Of a DNA stretch of 64,000 nucleotides, positions 9,051-18,500 are shown one piece after another. Positions within the stretch are counted from its first letter, which is position 1; every line of letters begins with the position of its first letter. This stretch comes from Caldora sp965222765 (GTDB taxonomy: Bacteria > Cyanobacteriota > Cyanobacteriia > Cyanobacteriales > Coleofasciculaceae): assembly GCA_965222765.1 (NCBI GenBank), contig CBDCVG010000108.1:124001-188000 (forward strand), given 5' to 3'. The notes under the pieces are model-generated. The model worked only from the letters and a program-made list of their open reading frames with translations. It searched no databases and had not been told where the DNA came from. The translations under genes were made by a program, and so were the position numbers.

Positions 9051-9747
9051 AACCTGGTATCCGCAGCTTACGTTCCCACCAATGCATAAAAGCGACCAAA
9101 ACTCCCACTAAAGCTACGTAAAATACCCAAATCAAGAGCATGACTTCTAAAGTGGCAAAATTATCAGCATAGATTTGTCCAGCATAGTAAAGTAGCTCTG
9201 GGGTAGCAATAGCAGAAGCGAGAGTTGTAGTTTTAATCAGGTTAACCAGGTTGTTATTCAAGGCAGGTAGGCAGATGCGGAAAGCTAGGGGAAAAATTAC
9301 CTGGATAAAGTACTGACTCCGAGAAAATCCTAAACTTTCACATGCCTCTATCAGGGTTTTCGGTACTGCTTCAATTCCAGAGCGAAAAATTTCAATATTA
9401 AAAGCTCCTGCAAATAGACTCAATGCGATCGCAGCACTGGAAAATGAACCTAACAGAGGTTTTTCTCCCCCTGTTGTGGGATCGTACACTTTTGGTAGCA
9501 GGTTGGCTAGTACAAAGAAAAGGAAGAATAACTGTACTAGGGGGGGAGTATTCCGGAAGACTTGGATATAGCCTTGGAGGAGATTGCGCACCCATTGATT
9601 GGGGATGCCTTGTAGCCATACCCCCACTAATCCGATTACTAAAGACAGGATAATACAAACAACGGACAAAGAAATTGTATTGAAAATCCCTGTTTTTAAC
9701 CAAGTTTGGTAGGTTGGATCACTTAGCCAACTGAAGTTAAGTTCCAT
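9040..9747 (-). CDS. polar amino acid ABC transporter, permease 1
   Basis: A 235-residue HisQ/GlnP-type permease: hydrophobic segments from about residue 16, the EAA loop EACESLGFSRSQYFIQVIFP and an aromatic C-terminal anchor. It forms the channel with permease 2. ATG 9747 lies at the border of a 167-bp heptamer repeat, which replaces the usual leader region between this gene and the SUMF1-fold gene upstream. The substrate is likely a polar amino acid; which one is not readable. Confidence 0.9.
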   Translation of the reverse strand: MELNFSWLSDPTYQTWLKTGIFNTISLSVVCIILSLVIGLVGVWLQGIPNQWVRNLLQGYIQVFRNTPPLVQLFFLFFVLANLLPKVYDPTTGGEKPLLGSFSSAAIALSLFAGAFNIEIFRSGIEAVPKTLIEACESLGFSRSQYFIQVIFPLAFRICLPALNNNLVNLIKTTTLASAIATPELLYYAGQIYADNFATLEVMLLIWVFYVALVGVLVAFMHWWERKLRIPGYGN

Positions 9748-9911
9748 TTGTCATTTGTCATTTGTCATTTGTTATTTGTCATTTGTCATTTGTTATTTGT
9801 CATTTGTCATTTGTTATTTGTCATTTGTCATTTGTTATTTGTCATTTGTCATTTGTTATTTGTCATTTGTCATTTGTTATTTGTCATTTGTCATTTGTTA
9901 TTTGTCATTGG
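9745..9911. repeat. 21-bp higher-order heptamer STRR array
   Basis: About eight copies of a 21-bp unit made of two tttgtca-type heptamers and one tttgtta-type heptamer, ending at the start codon of permease 1. Because 21 is a multiple of three it is open in several frames, which creates spurious ORFs on the plus strand. Without unique spacers it is not a CRISPR. Confidence 0.95.
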
Positions 9912-10096
9912 TGATTATACAGAGTTGCGTTTGTAGTAATGGCACTCGCGTTGAGCCAGTACGCTCCAATTTAATCAGCTGTCTGTAAAGTTATCAAGAT
10001 GCTGACGAGTGCCCTGCAAAGATAATCGTAACGGTTACACACCATAGGCTGTAACAACTTCCCACATTGAAGAAAACAGGGCAAAGGGTACAGTGT

Positions 10097-10207
10097 CTAC
10101 TCCGCCTCACACACTACACGAAAACCGACAAATGCGTTGTTCAGACGAACATAGTAGCGAGATCCAGAACGGCAGAACTCAAGATCGTGGTATCCGGAAC
10201 CGCCCCG
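10097..10207 (-). other. putative DGR variable region (VR)
   Basis: In many DGR targets this fold ends RGGSWNNNP..NCRSANRN...GFRVV, with Asn codons diversified. Here the expected Asn positions are Tyr, His, Asp, Phe, Ser, Tyr, Tyr, Val and Phe. Every such codon keeps C or T in third place (tac, cac, gat, ttc, tct, tac, tat, gtt, ttt), as adenine-specific mutagenesis of AAC/AAT would give. The invariant flank gtcggttttcgtgtagtgtg follows, and ctgtaccctttgccctgttt lies past the stop. No reverse transcriptase or template repeat is in the window. Confidence 0.55.
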
Positions 10208-10987
10208 CAACACCGGATGCCTCCGCTGATCACGATTCTCATTATCATCCAGCCACGCACTACCATCTGTCGGTGCACCTTCATAGTTCTTATGCCAATC
10301 GTCTGCACACCACTCCGACACATTCCCATGCATATCGTAGAGTCCAAAGTCATTAGCTACGCCAAAACTCCCCACTGGGGTAGGTTTAGTTGACGCTGAG
10401 GACGGCCAATACCAACCATCATCAGGATCATGGTCATGGTAGATGGCATGAATAACTAGTTCAATGGTGATTGTCTCTCCAAAATGGAAGGGGGTAGTAG
10501 TTCCAGCACGACAGGCATATTCCCATTCCGCTTCACTTGGTAACCGATAAGTGCGTCCAGTTTTTTGAGAGAGGCGAGTGCAGAATTCTACGGCCTCATC
10601 CCAGGAGACACATTGTACAGGTCTGTCTTCTCCTACAAAAAAGGATGGATTGGGTTCAAGTTCAGTGTTGACTGGTGGCAAAGCAGCTACGGCTTGCCAT
10701 TGTGCTTGGGTAACTGGGTATTTCCCCATCAAGAAGGATTTAACTGTGACTTGATGCTGCGGACTTTCAGTACGAGCTGCCCCATATTCTGTTTTTGGGG
10801 AACCCATGAGAAATGTTCCACCAGGAATATTCACCATTTCCAAGGTGATACCATTGCCTAAGTCTTCAAGAAAAAATTGGGCTTGTTTTTTATAGCGACT
10901 GTTGATCACCCCATGTGCATCTACCTTCACCACATCAAATTCAAATTCTTTACGGTTAGTTGGCATTGGAATATACTTTGCCTCCAC
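10097..10987 (-). CDS. SUMF1/FGE-fold (C-type lectin-like) protein, probable DGR target
   Basis: This 296-residue protein carries a formylglycine-generating-enzyme-like sulfatase-modifying fold (about residues 45-295). Motifs include MVNIPGGTFLMGS, KYPVTQAQW, PVQCVSWDEAVEFC, RLPSEAEWEYACRAG, YDMHGNVSEWCAD and the C-terminal GFRVVCEAE. True FGEs use a cysteine pair near the C-terminus; here RGGSGYHDLEFCRSG keeps only one, so genuine FGE activity is unlikely. The C-terminal 35 residues look like a diversified variable region (separate entry). No signal peptide. It sits between the transporter's binding-protein gene and its permeases, apparently in the same transcription unit. Confidence 0.85.
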   Translation of the reverse strand: MEAKYIPMPTNRKEFEFDVVKVDAHGVINSRYKKQAQFFLEDLGNGITLEMVNIPGGTFLMGSPKTEYGAARTESPQHQVTVKSFLMGKYPVTQAQWQAVAALPPVNTELEPNPSFFVGEDRPVQCVSWDEAVEFCTRLSQKTGRTYRLPSEAEWEYACRAGTTTPFHFGETITIELVIHAIYHDHDPDDGWYWPSSASTKPTPVGSFGVANDFGLYDMHGNVSEWCADDWHKNYEGAPTDGSAWLDDNENRDQRRHPVLRGGSGYHDLEFCRSGSRYYVRLNNAFVGFRVVCEAE

Positions 10988-11259
10988 TCATGGCTACCGC
11001 CGCACTTTCTTAGAGTACCTGGATGCCTCCAGCTTAACCCAAGAGAAATTATTGACCAATTTTCGCTCTGAGCCTGGGTTTGAGCCTTAACAAGTGTGCT
11101 ATTCATTGATATCCTTTGTTCTTTACAGCCAATTTCCCATTTCCTTTGCGTTCGCGGAGCGGAAGGACGTTCAGTATGGTGAGTGTTGGCGACAGCATGG
11201 TGCTCAGCAGCAAAGCGTTAGCGCAGCGGGAAGAAGTCCGGCAAAATAACCAACAACAA

Positions 11260-12129
11260 TTATTTATTCTCCACTAATCCTTTAGCTTTCGACCTGCGCT
11301 CTTTCGCATATTCTGTTGAGGGAATCTCCCATTTTTTCTCACCTTCAACAATGAAGCCTTCCGCTTCCATCTTTAAAATAGCATCATTAACTGCTGCCAG
11401 AAATTCTTCCTCACCTTTGCGTATCCCCATACCCCAGGGTTGTTGAAGGATAGGCTCCAAAGGTTGATGCCAATCTTTAGACCATTCAGACTCTTGCAAT
11501 TTTCCTACCAAAGCTGAGTCATCGTAGGCAAATCCGATACAACGTCCATCCTTAAGCGCTTTGTAAGCTTCTGCTGTTCCAGGAAAGTTGACCATTTCAA
11601 TGTCCATTTCTGTGAGATCCTTGTTGTAGAAGGCACCCTGAATACCACAAACTTTCTTCCCTTTAAGGTCTTCCCAAGTTTGAATATCATTGTCTTGTTT
11701 CGTCAGCAATCCTGTTCCAGAAGAATAGTAGTTTTCACTAAAGTCAATCTCTTGCCTACGTTCTTCCGTATCGGTCATAGTGGCAATTACTAAGTCTACC
11801 TTCCCTTGCTTGAGAAACTCGATGCGATTAGCAGCCACCACTGTCACAAATTCTAACTTTTCCTCTGAGTCGAGAATTTCCTCAGTCAGTTTACGAGCAA
11901 TATCAATTTCAAGTCCAGCATTTTTACCATCGGAGTCAATGAAGCCAAAGGGAGTGTAATCTGTCTTTACTCCAATAACAATTTTATCCTTTTCCTTGAT
12001 TGCCCCTAGTATGCCTTTTTCTGTATTTTTAGTTTCTGTCTCAGAACAAGCAGTAATACTAACTGTTGCCGCAATAAGACTGACAGCTAGGGTGGCAATA
12101 CTTAAAGATTTATGAAGATTGTTGAGCAT
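11260..12129 (-). CDS. polar amino acid ABC transporter, substrate-binding lipoprotein
   Basis: This 289-residue family 3 solute-binding protein begins with a lipoprotein signal (hydrophobic stretch, lipobox SITAC, Cys at about 28). Motifs typical of polar amino acid binders follow: VIGVKTDYTPFGFIDSDGK, GLEIDIARKL, VAANRIEFLKQGKVDLVIATM, RRQEIDFSENYY and QPWGMGIRKGEEEFLAAVN. It delivers the amino acid to the permeases encoded downstream. The SUMF1-fold gene and repeats lie between it and them. The spacer 10988-11259 contains GCG-rich repeat fragments and no gene. Confidence 0.92.
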   Translation of the reverse strand: MLNNLHKSLSIATLAVSLIAATVSITACSETETKNTEKGILGAIKEKDKIVIGVKTDYTPFGFIDSDGKNAGLEIDIARKLTEEILDSEEKLEFVTVVAANRIEFLKQGKVDLVIATMTDTEERRQEIDFSENYYSSGTGLLTKQDNDIQTWEDLKGKKVCGIQGAFYNKDLTEMDIEMVNFPGTAEAYKALKDGRCIGFAYDDSALVGKLQESEWSKDWHQPLEPILQQPWGMGIRKGEEEFLAAVNDAILKMEAEGFIVEGEKKWEIPSTEYAKERRSKAKGLVENK

Positions 12130-12172
12130 TATTGGCGTACTTTTTGTTTCTCTAATAGTTAAACTATAGCAA

Positions 12173-12236
12173 ACTAGTACCGCTGCGCGGAATTAAGAAT
12201 TAAGAATTAAGAATGCTTATAGAGTAAGGATTCTGA
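12173..12236. repeat. interspersed repeat family R2, partial copy
   Basis: It begins ctagtaccgctgcgcggaat, passes through aattaag heptamers and ends in gcttatagagtaaggattct. Fuller inverted copies lie at 48383-48502 and 56188-56301. It occupies the region upstream of the substrate-binding-protein gene. Confidence 0.8.
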
Positions 12237-12415
12237 ATAATTTTCCGGAAATCCATAGAACAATCTTGTATCTACTTCTTGTATCTACTACAGATATCAA
12301 TAATCTTTCCTCTACTTGGATAGACATCTTGCCTGTCTTTGTCTATCCCACTTAGATGAAATTTACTGTAGTTTGAGCAGTTGCATCATCACATAAATCA
12401 AAAAAAAGGTTAAAT

Positions 12416-14125
12416 ATGCTACCTGTATCCACTTATCCCGGCGTCATTTTAGAAAAAGACTCTAAAGAAGAGGAGGCTGTTGTAAAATTACAAATACAAC
12501 TTAACAAAAAAGGATACTTTTGTGAGGTTGATGGAGATTTTGGCAAGGAAACTGAAAAGCAGGTCAAAGAATTCCAAGAAGACCAAACTCTCCTAGAAGT
12601 TGATGGTATAGTTGGACCTCTAACATGGGAAAAACTCTTTGATGAAATTCCACCAGAAGAACCTTCAAAGGAAACCATGAAGGTTTTGCAAACCTTAAGT
12701 CGTCGTAAGGATGTCTTTCATCAGCCAACTTACCAGGACAATACAGGAACAGGAATGTTTTCCTCTAAGGGGCATAAAGACAGACTTTCAGAGCCTGTTT
12801 ATCCACCTTTTGTTCTAGGTCCCCGCAGACAAGTTGACTCTTTAGTTAGACAAATGCAAGCTCTGTTGCCAAACCAAGAAATAGCATTTATTATAACCGA
12901 CCGGCTTGTCCAATATCCTCATGAATATTTGCCCTATATTTCAGGAGCTAAGAGTGTTGTTCTGATTGGTTCATTTGTAGGAATTGGTACAACAGAAGAA
13001 GACCTAAAAAAAGCACCGACAAGACATAAACGAGAGTTGTGGCAACTAGAGCAATCAATTCGACTCACTCAAGCAATGAAACGCCCTATCCAGTCAGTTG
13101 TTTTTGCGATGGGAGATTCATCTCGTTCAGAGGCTGAGGAGGTGCGTAGTCAAATGCAAGGTAAACTAGATACTCTCCTGGAGAAATACAACCTCTCCCA
13201 ACTGAAACAGCCTATTACTTGGGGAGCTGATGAAACTGTATTAATGGCATTTGCCCAAACCCTTGATTTTGGTGAACTCCCTAGAAAAATACTGGTTCGC
13301 ATCTCTAACCCAGAGAGCAAACACCGTTACGATGCAGAAAAAACTGCTAAAGAAATTATTCCCGAAAAGCTAGAGGCAGTGGGATTAACAAAAGTCAATC
13401 AAGGTTGGGATTTTGACTCTAGTTTTGCCACAACCAATACTGACTGGGATTTTGAGGTTGCTATTTTAACCCGCCGTTCAGGAGGTAGCAATAATCAGTA
13501 TCAAGCTAATGATGCCGAACAAACGGAGTTAGACGAGAATTTTTTGAGCCGCTATCGTGACTATTCTCCAGAACAGCTCAGTAAGTTAGTGATTATTGAT
13601 GGCAGACTATTTAATGGAGCCTGGGATTCTCGTTCTGTTCTTGATAGTTGTGATTTATTAGCATTCGGTTCTTGGGGAACTTTTGGCAATGCAGTTGGAG
13701 CTACCTTAGCCATCGCTAAAATTTTATTTTTCGCTCAAAACCCCCTTGCTCAAAAACAACTCTATCTCGAAGCTGTTGCTCACGATGTTTTTGCCAATGG
13801 CTATGCCGAAGCTCAAAAAGGAGAATTGAAGCAGCAAGTAAATAAGGCAGCGGGTATTAAGTTCGATCACTATTACGGATACAAAACAGATAAAGACACG
13901 GCTAAAGTCTTTGCAATCCTTAACAAATTAGTCAACCAACGTCTGAAAGAACATTTTGCAGACACAAATTGTCTAGAAGGAAAGAACTTTAGCTTTACTC
14001 CACAACTTTGGCGAACTTTTGAGAGTGAGGTTCATCTTATGCCGCCCCTTGAACCCAAGATTGCTCAAGTGGGAGTATTTCGGAAAGATCTCAATCCCAA
14101 AGTATTCCAGCCACAGGCTAAATAG
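12416..14125 (+). CDS. peptidoglycan-binding domain fused to a DUF4127-like domain
   Basis: Residues about 18-80 form a classic PG_binding_1 repeat (VVKLQIQLNKKGYF ... VDGDFGKETEKQVKEFQ ... VDGIVGPLTWEKLF). The remaining roughly 480 residues resemble DUF4127: RPIQSVVFAMGDSS-type middle segment, a TWGADET motif and a C-terminal GSWGTFGNAVGATLAIAK that recalls the GWNTxGNxLG motif of that family. No signal peptide is obvious, which is odd for a cell-wall binder. Function unknown, presumably envelope-related. The second domain call is moderate only. Confidence 0.6.
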   Translation: MLPVSTYPGVILEKDSKEEEAVVKLQIQLNKKGYFCEVDGDFGKETEKQVKEFQEDQTLLEVDGIVGPLTWEKLFDEIPPEEPSKETMKVLQTLSRRKDVFHQPTYQDNTGTGMFSSKGHKDRLSEPVYPPFVLGPRRQVDSLVRQMQALLPNQEIAFIITDRLVQYPHEYLPYISGAKSVVLIGSFVGIGTTEEDLKKAPTRHKRELWQLEQSIRLTQAMKRPIQSVVFAMGDSSRSEAEEVRSQMQGKLDTLLEKYNLSQLKQPITWGADETVLMAFAQTLDFGELPRKILVRISNPESKHRYDAEKTAKEIIPEKLEAVGLTKVNQGWDFDSSFATTNTDWDFEVAILTRRSGGSNNQYQANDAEQTELDENFLSRYRDYSPEQLSKLVIIDGRLFNGAWDSRSVLDSCDLLAFGSWGTFGNAVGATLAIAKILFFAQNPLAQKQLYLEAVAHDVFANGYAEAQKGELKQQVNKAAGIKFDHYYGYKTDKDTAKVFAILNKLVNQRLKEHFADTNCLEGKNFSFTPQLWRTFESEVHLMPPLEPKIAQVGVFRKDLNPKVFQPQAK

Positions 14126-14186
14126 GGCTTGCTGAATAAGTCAAATGGGAGCATCCCAAAGTTGCACAAACAAGAGTAGTGGGAGC

Positions 14187-14240
14187 ATCCTGCTCCCTAG
14201 AATTATCCTGCTCCCTAGAATTATCCTGCTCCCTAGAATT
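14187..14240. repeat. 18-bp tandem repeat x3
   Basis: Three exact copies of atcctgctccctagaatt lie in the spacer after the peptidoglycan-binding gene. The spacer also starts with gggcttgctgaataagt (14125-14141), which recurs inverted at 59528-59544. Confidence 0.9.
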
Positions 14241-14334
14241 ACCGGAAGCGAGCAAGATGCTCGCACTACTTTCTTTGTCAAAATGGGATGTTCGCAAATA
14301 GGTCATACAACATTAGAGCTTATTCGATTGTAAA

Positions 14335-14589
14335 TCAGCGAACGGTAAGAGCCAAAGTATAATCGATGTTATTATGACCCTTGTAAGTGTAATTGCCTTC
14401 AAGGTAATCCACTAAAGTAAAATTGGAATCTAGATTAACATAATTGCTAGTAGTCCAGTCTTGGTGGGATGCTCTACCAATAGAATTGATAATTCTTGCG
14501 GGTTTCACTTCTCTATTGACTTCCATTACAGCCAAACTGAAAACAGTACCAGCCGCCACAACTGCTATTTTTTGGTAAATGTTAATCAT
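14335..14589 (-). CDS. small putative exported protein, unknown
   Basis: An 84-residue frame with a weak signal-peptide-like start (MINIYQKIAVVAAGTVFSLAV) and a hydrophilic remainder rich in Asn, Tyr and Asp. I do not recognise a family. It could be the N-terminal remnant of a longer secreted protein, since it ends abruptly next to repeats. Confidence 0.4.
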   Translation of the reverse strand: MINIYQKIAVVAAGTVFSLAVMEVNREVKPARIINSIGRASHQDWTTSNYVNLDSNFTLVDYLEGNYTYKGHNNIDYTLALTVR

Positions 14590-15527
14590 ATCAAAACTAT
14601 ATATAGATTTATTACCTGAAGTTGAATGACAACTCTGAGTTCGCCCCTCTATTAGCTAATTGGGGGCGAATGGCGACTGTATGCACAAAACTGTATTTTC
14701 TTTTACAAAACTTTAACTTATACCAAATCCGGGTTAATCCCCCCCCGTTTTGAGCAAACGCGAAAACCCTGTGGGGACATTGTTAAGCAGGTGAACAAAA
14801 TTTTGCGTGAAGACTTCAATTCTCGGCGTCTCCGTGTCTCCGTGTCTCCGCGTCTCCGTGTCTGCTTACTCTTTTCCCCACTCCCTGCTCCCTTGTTTCT
14901 TGAAACACAAGCTAGATAAACAATTCCTTAAAATTATATCAATTCGTGGCTCAGTCAGTTATCCTAAGCTTGAATCCGTTTAAAATGGGTTTTAAAAAGC
15001 TAAAAAACAATCACGCAAAAGAAAAAAATAAGGTGATATTGAATCTGGGTTAGGCGTCCGGTTTATCTCAAAAAACAGATTAGCGTGTAGATCGTGAGCA
15101 GGGAATAAAGTAATGCTGAATGATGATCCAGGGTATAGTTACTCCGAATTTATTATGACATATATCTGTTTTATTTGATTTTACTAATATACAATTTAAA
15201 AGCACAACAAGTTAACTGTGGAGAAAAAATTTAAAAATCTCTATTAACTAGGACTCATGTTTGCCCCTATTCTAGATCTAGAGATAATTGCTGAGAGTGC
15301 TGGAATATTCAATATAAATTCGGCGATCCATCAGTTCGGTCACTTGAAACAAACCAATGCAACCTTATTTATGATCAGCTTAATAAACTGAATTGACAAA
15401 CTACAGTTATTGGTATAGCTGGAAGTAAAACCTTCCCAGACCAACAGATAGTAAAATCTTTTGTCAAGCAGGATTTGGGCGTAATTTTCAGAATGTTTAG
15501 CATTTATTAACACTTAGGAACTTCATC
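14590..15527. other. 938-bp gene-poor region before the LamG gene
   Basis: It contains a ctccgtgtctccgcgt low-complexity block (about 14822-14862) like those in the composite element, a T/C-rich block, and two short overlapping decayed frames between 15256 and 15520 that I cannot assign. The stretch just before 15528 probably holds the LamG gene's promoter, but no clear motif is visible. Confidence 0.5.
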
Positions 15528-18500
15528 ATGGCTGCTTCCCCTCAATCAGTACTTACATTTAATGGAACCAGTGATTACATCAGTGTTCCTGATAGTTCCA
15601 GTTTACAAATTTCAGCTTACACAGTAGAAGCCTGGATTAAGCCGGCTGGTAAACCAAATGAAGCTTGGAAAGGAATCGTAGGCAAACCAGGTCGGAATTA
15701 CAATATCTGGATACACAATACTGGATACGTACACCACCGTTTTCATACGAAGGCAAGCACTAATTCTGGGGTACCAAACACAGCAAAGAGCTCCATAAAA
15801 TGGAATAAATGGAGTCATGTGGCTATTACAAACGATGGCAAGACGGCTAAGACTTATATTAATGGCCAGTTGAAAAAACAAGGACCGACAGGAGGAGCTT
15901 TAATTGTTGATAAAACCCCTCTGTATGTAGCTCGCCGATTAGATCAACAGAGCGGTAATTATTTTAAAGGTCAGATTGCTGATATTCGGGTTTGGGATCA
16001 AGTTCGTTCCCCAGATCAAATTAAAAACTTGATGGGACAACGACTCAAGGGAGATGAAGCTGGATTGGTTGGTTATTGGCCTTTAAATGAAGGGAGTGGT
16101 ACAACAGCAAAGGATCTGACGGGGAATGGTAACCAAGGAACCATTCACGGAGGGACTTGGACACAGGAGGAACTCGACTTTATCACACCTGCTTCTCCGA
16201 AAGAAAAAACAATTACCGAGACAAAACAACTTCTGCCCGTCCTTACCTTTGACGGCAAGGATGATTTTATTGACTGTGGAAGTGGAATTAATCTCACAAA
16301 CACTAACTTTACAATCGAGTTTTGGGCAAAACGCAAGAGAGCTGGTAAATGGCATATAGTAGCATTTCAAGGTGAGCTGAAAAACAATCACGGCTTACAC
16401 ATTGGATTTCGCTCCGAAAATTTATTTACCTTAGCTTTCTTCGGTAACGATCTCAATACAGGTAAGTATACAGATAGTGATTGGCATCACTGGAGCTGTG
16501 TTTATGATCGCGATCGCAACCAACAAATCGTTTACCGTGATGGAATAGAAGTAAAGAACAGGCAAGCACAAGCTACTTACCAAGGCACAGGAAGTTTTTA
16601 CATCGGTTCTTTACAAGGAACTGAACTTTTTTTTGAGGGACAATTAGCCGATCTACGCATTTGGAAAGAGGTTCGCACTCCCCAAGAAATTCAAGATGGC
16701 ATGAACTCCCGCCTTATTGGGAACGAGTCGGGATTGATGGCGTACTGGCCTTTCGATGAAAGCGAAGGTACCACCGTCAAAGATAAGACAGGCAATGGCA
16801 ACGACGGTAAGATTTCTGGAGCCGTTTGGCAACAGGAGGAACTAGACCTTATCACACCAGCTTCCCCCACAGAGCAATCCCCACAGTCAGTACCTACATT
16901 TGATGGTAAAGATGATTATATTGAGGTTCCTTACAAATCGGAACTTAATCCAGCCCAGTTTACCCTATCCTGTTGGGTGAAAGTAGCAGGAGGACAGGGA
17001 AAATGGCGATCGCCCGTTACGTCTAGACATGCGAAAGGAAGGCATGAAGGATACAAACTTTATGCCGGAACAAATAATAAATGGCAGTTTTGGACAGGAG
17101 ATGGTAAGCGTTGGGTAACCCTAATTGGCTCAGATGTAGTTCTCAATACTTGGACTCATGTAGCTGCTACCTATGATGGTAGCAAGATGACACTTTACAT
17201 TAACGGGGAACCAGTAGGCACTCCAGTCCAATCAAAGATTAATCTCAATACAACCTATCCTTTACGCATTGGTGCAGGAAAAACCGAAGGCAATCCAGGC
17301 TTTTTCTTTAATGGTGAAATCACTGAAGTACGTTTGTGGAATCGAGTCCATTCCCAAGATCAAATCAAACAATCGATGAACCAGCGACTTCAGGGAGATG
17401 AAGCTGGATTAGTCGGTTACTGGCCCCTAAATGAAGGTAGTGGTACGACAGTTGCTGACAAAACCAATCATGAAAACTCAGGAACCATTCATGGTGCAAC
17501 TTGGAAGCAGGAAGAACTAGACTTAAGCACATCCGATTCTTCCCAAGAAGAGACACAGGCTAAAGAACTTCAGCCTGCCCTTACCTTTGATGGCAAAGAC
17601 GACTATATCTCCATTGCTCTGAATGAACCAGAAACCGAAGTCACTCACGAATTTTGGTTTAAAACAGATTCTCCCAATTGTGGTTTCTTTTCCGTCGTCA
17701 TCGGTAACAATTGGGGATACCATGACCGCCATCTTTATCTGAGCGGTGGTAACATTAAGACTCGCATTTGGAGCAACGAAGTTATTTCCAGCTCCAATCT
17801 GAAGCTAGCTGATAATAAGTGGCATCACCTAGCACACGTTTTTGGCTCCTCTGTTGGTGGTCAAAAAATATACATTGATGGTGAATTAGTTGCTAGTGGC
17901 TCCAAACACACGTCTGACGCTAACAAGCAAGATACAATCTGGATCGGCTACTCCGTTGATGCTCAGAAGAAGTATTGTCAAGGTCAAATTACTGATGTCC
18001 GTATTTGGAAGATTGCTCGTTCTCCAGAAGAAATCAAGCAATCGATGAACCACCGACTCAGGGGAGATGAGGAAGGATTACTCGGTTATTGGCCTCTTAA
18101 TGAAGGTAGTGGCGCGATAGCGACGGATAAGACAAGCAATGGCAACCAAGGTACCATTTATGGAGCTGGTACATGGAAGAAAGAGGGAGGAGGTACATGG
18201 AAGCAGGAGGAAATCGATTTTCTCCAACCAGCTCCCCCCAAAGAGCAATCCCCAGAAACCAGTTCTGAAGGTGAGAGTGAGGAGTCTCAGAAACCTGAAG
18301 AAGCAGGAGAACTGCTCAAACTCGGACCAAAAGGTAGTTCGATTAAGGGAACATCTTTTGATATTTACCCCAAAGAGGTAGCCCAATCAAAGATTACCAG
18401 TATTAGTGTTGGGCACGCTTGGGCGATCGACAATCTTCAAGTCACATATAAATCACCTGACTCTAGTTCAGTTTTGCGGTGTAAAGAATCTCCTAACCAA

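Noticed and set aside
9745..9911. CRISPR array
   Set aside because: Units are contiguous 7/21-bp repeats without unique spacers and no cas genes are present.
9748..9988. Two long plus-strand ORFs of VICHLLF-type repeats
   Set aside because: They are translations of a 21-bp heptamer array; no start context, no family and open in several frames.
10097..10987. Genuine formylglycine-generating enzyme
   Set aside because: The C-terminal cysteine pair needed for catalysis is not complete, and no sulfatase gene is nearby.
14125..14141. Insertion-sequence end gggcttgctgaataagt, also inverted at 59528-59544
   Set aside because: Only single ends are seen, 45 kb apart, with no transposase between that would fit; kept as a note only.
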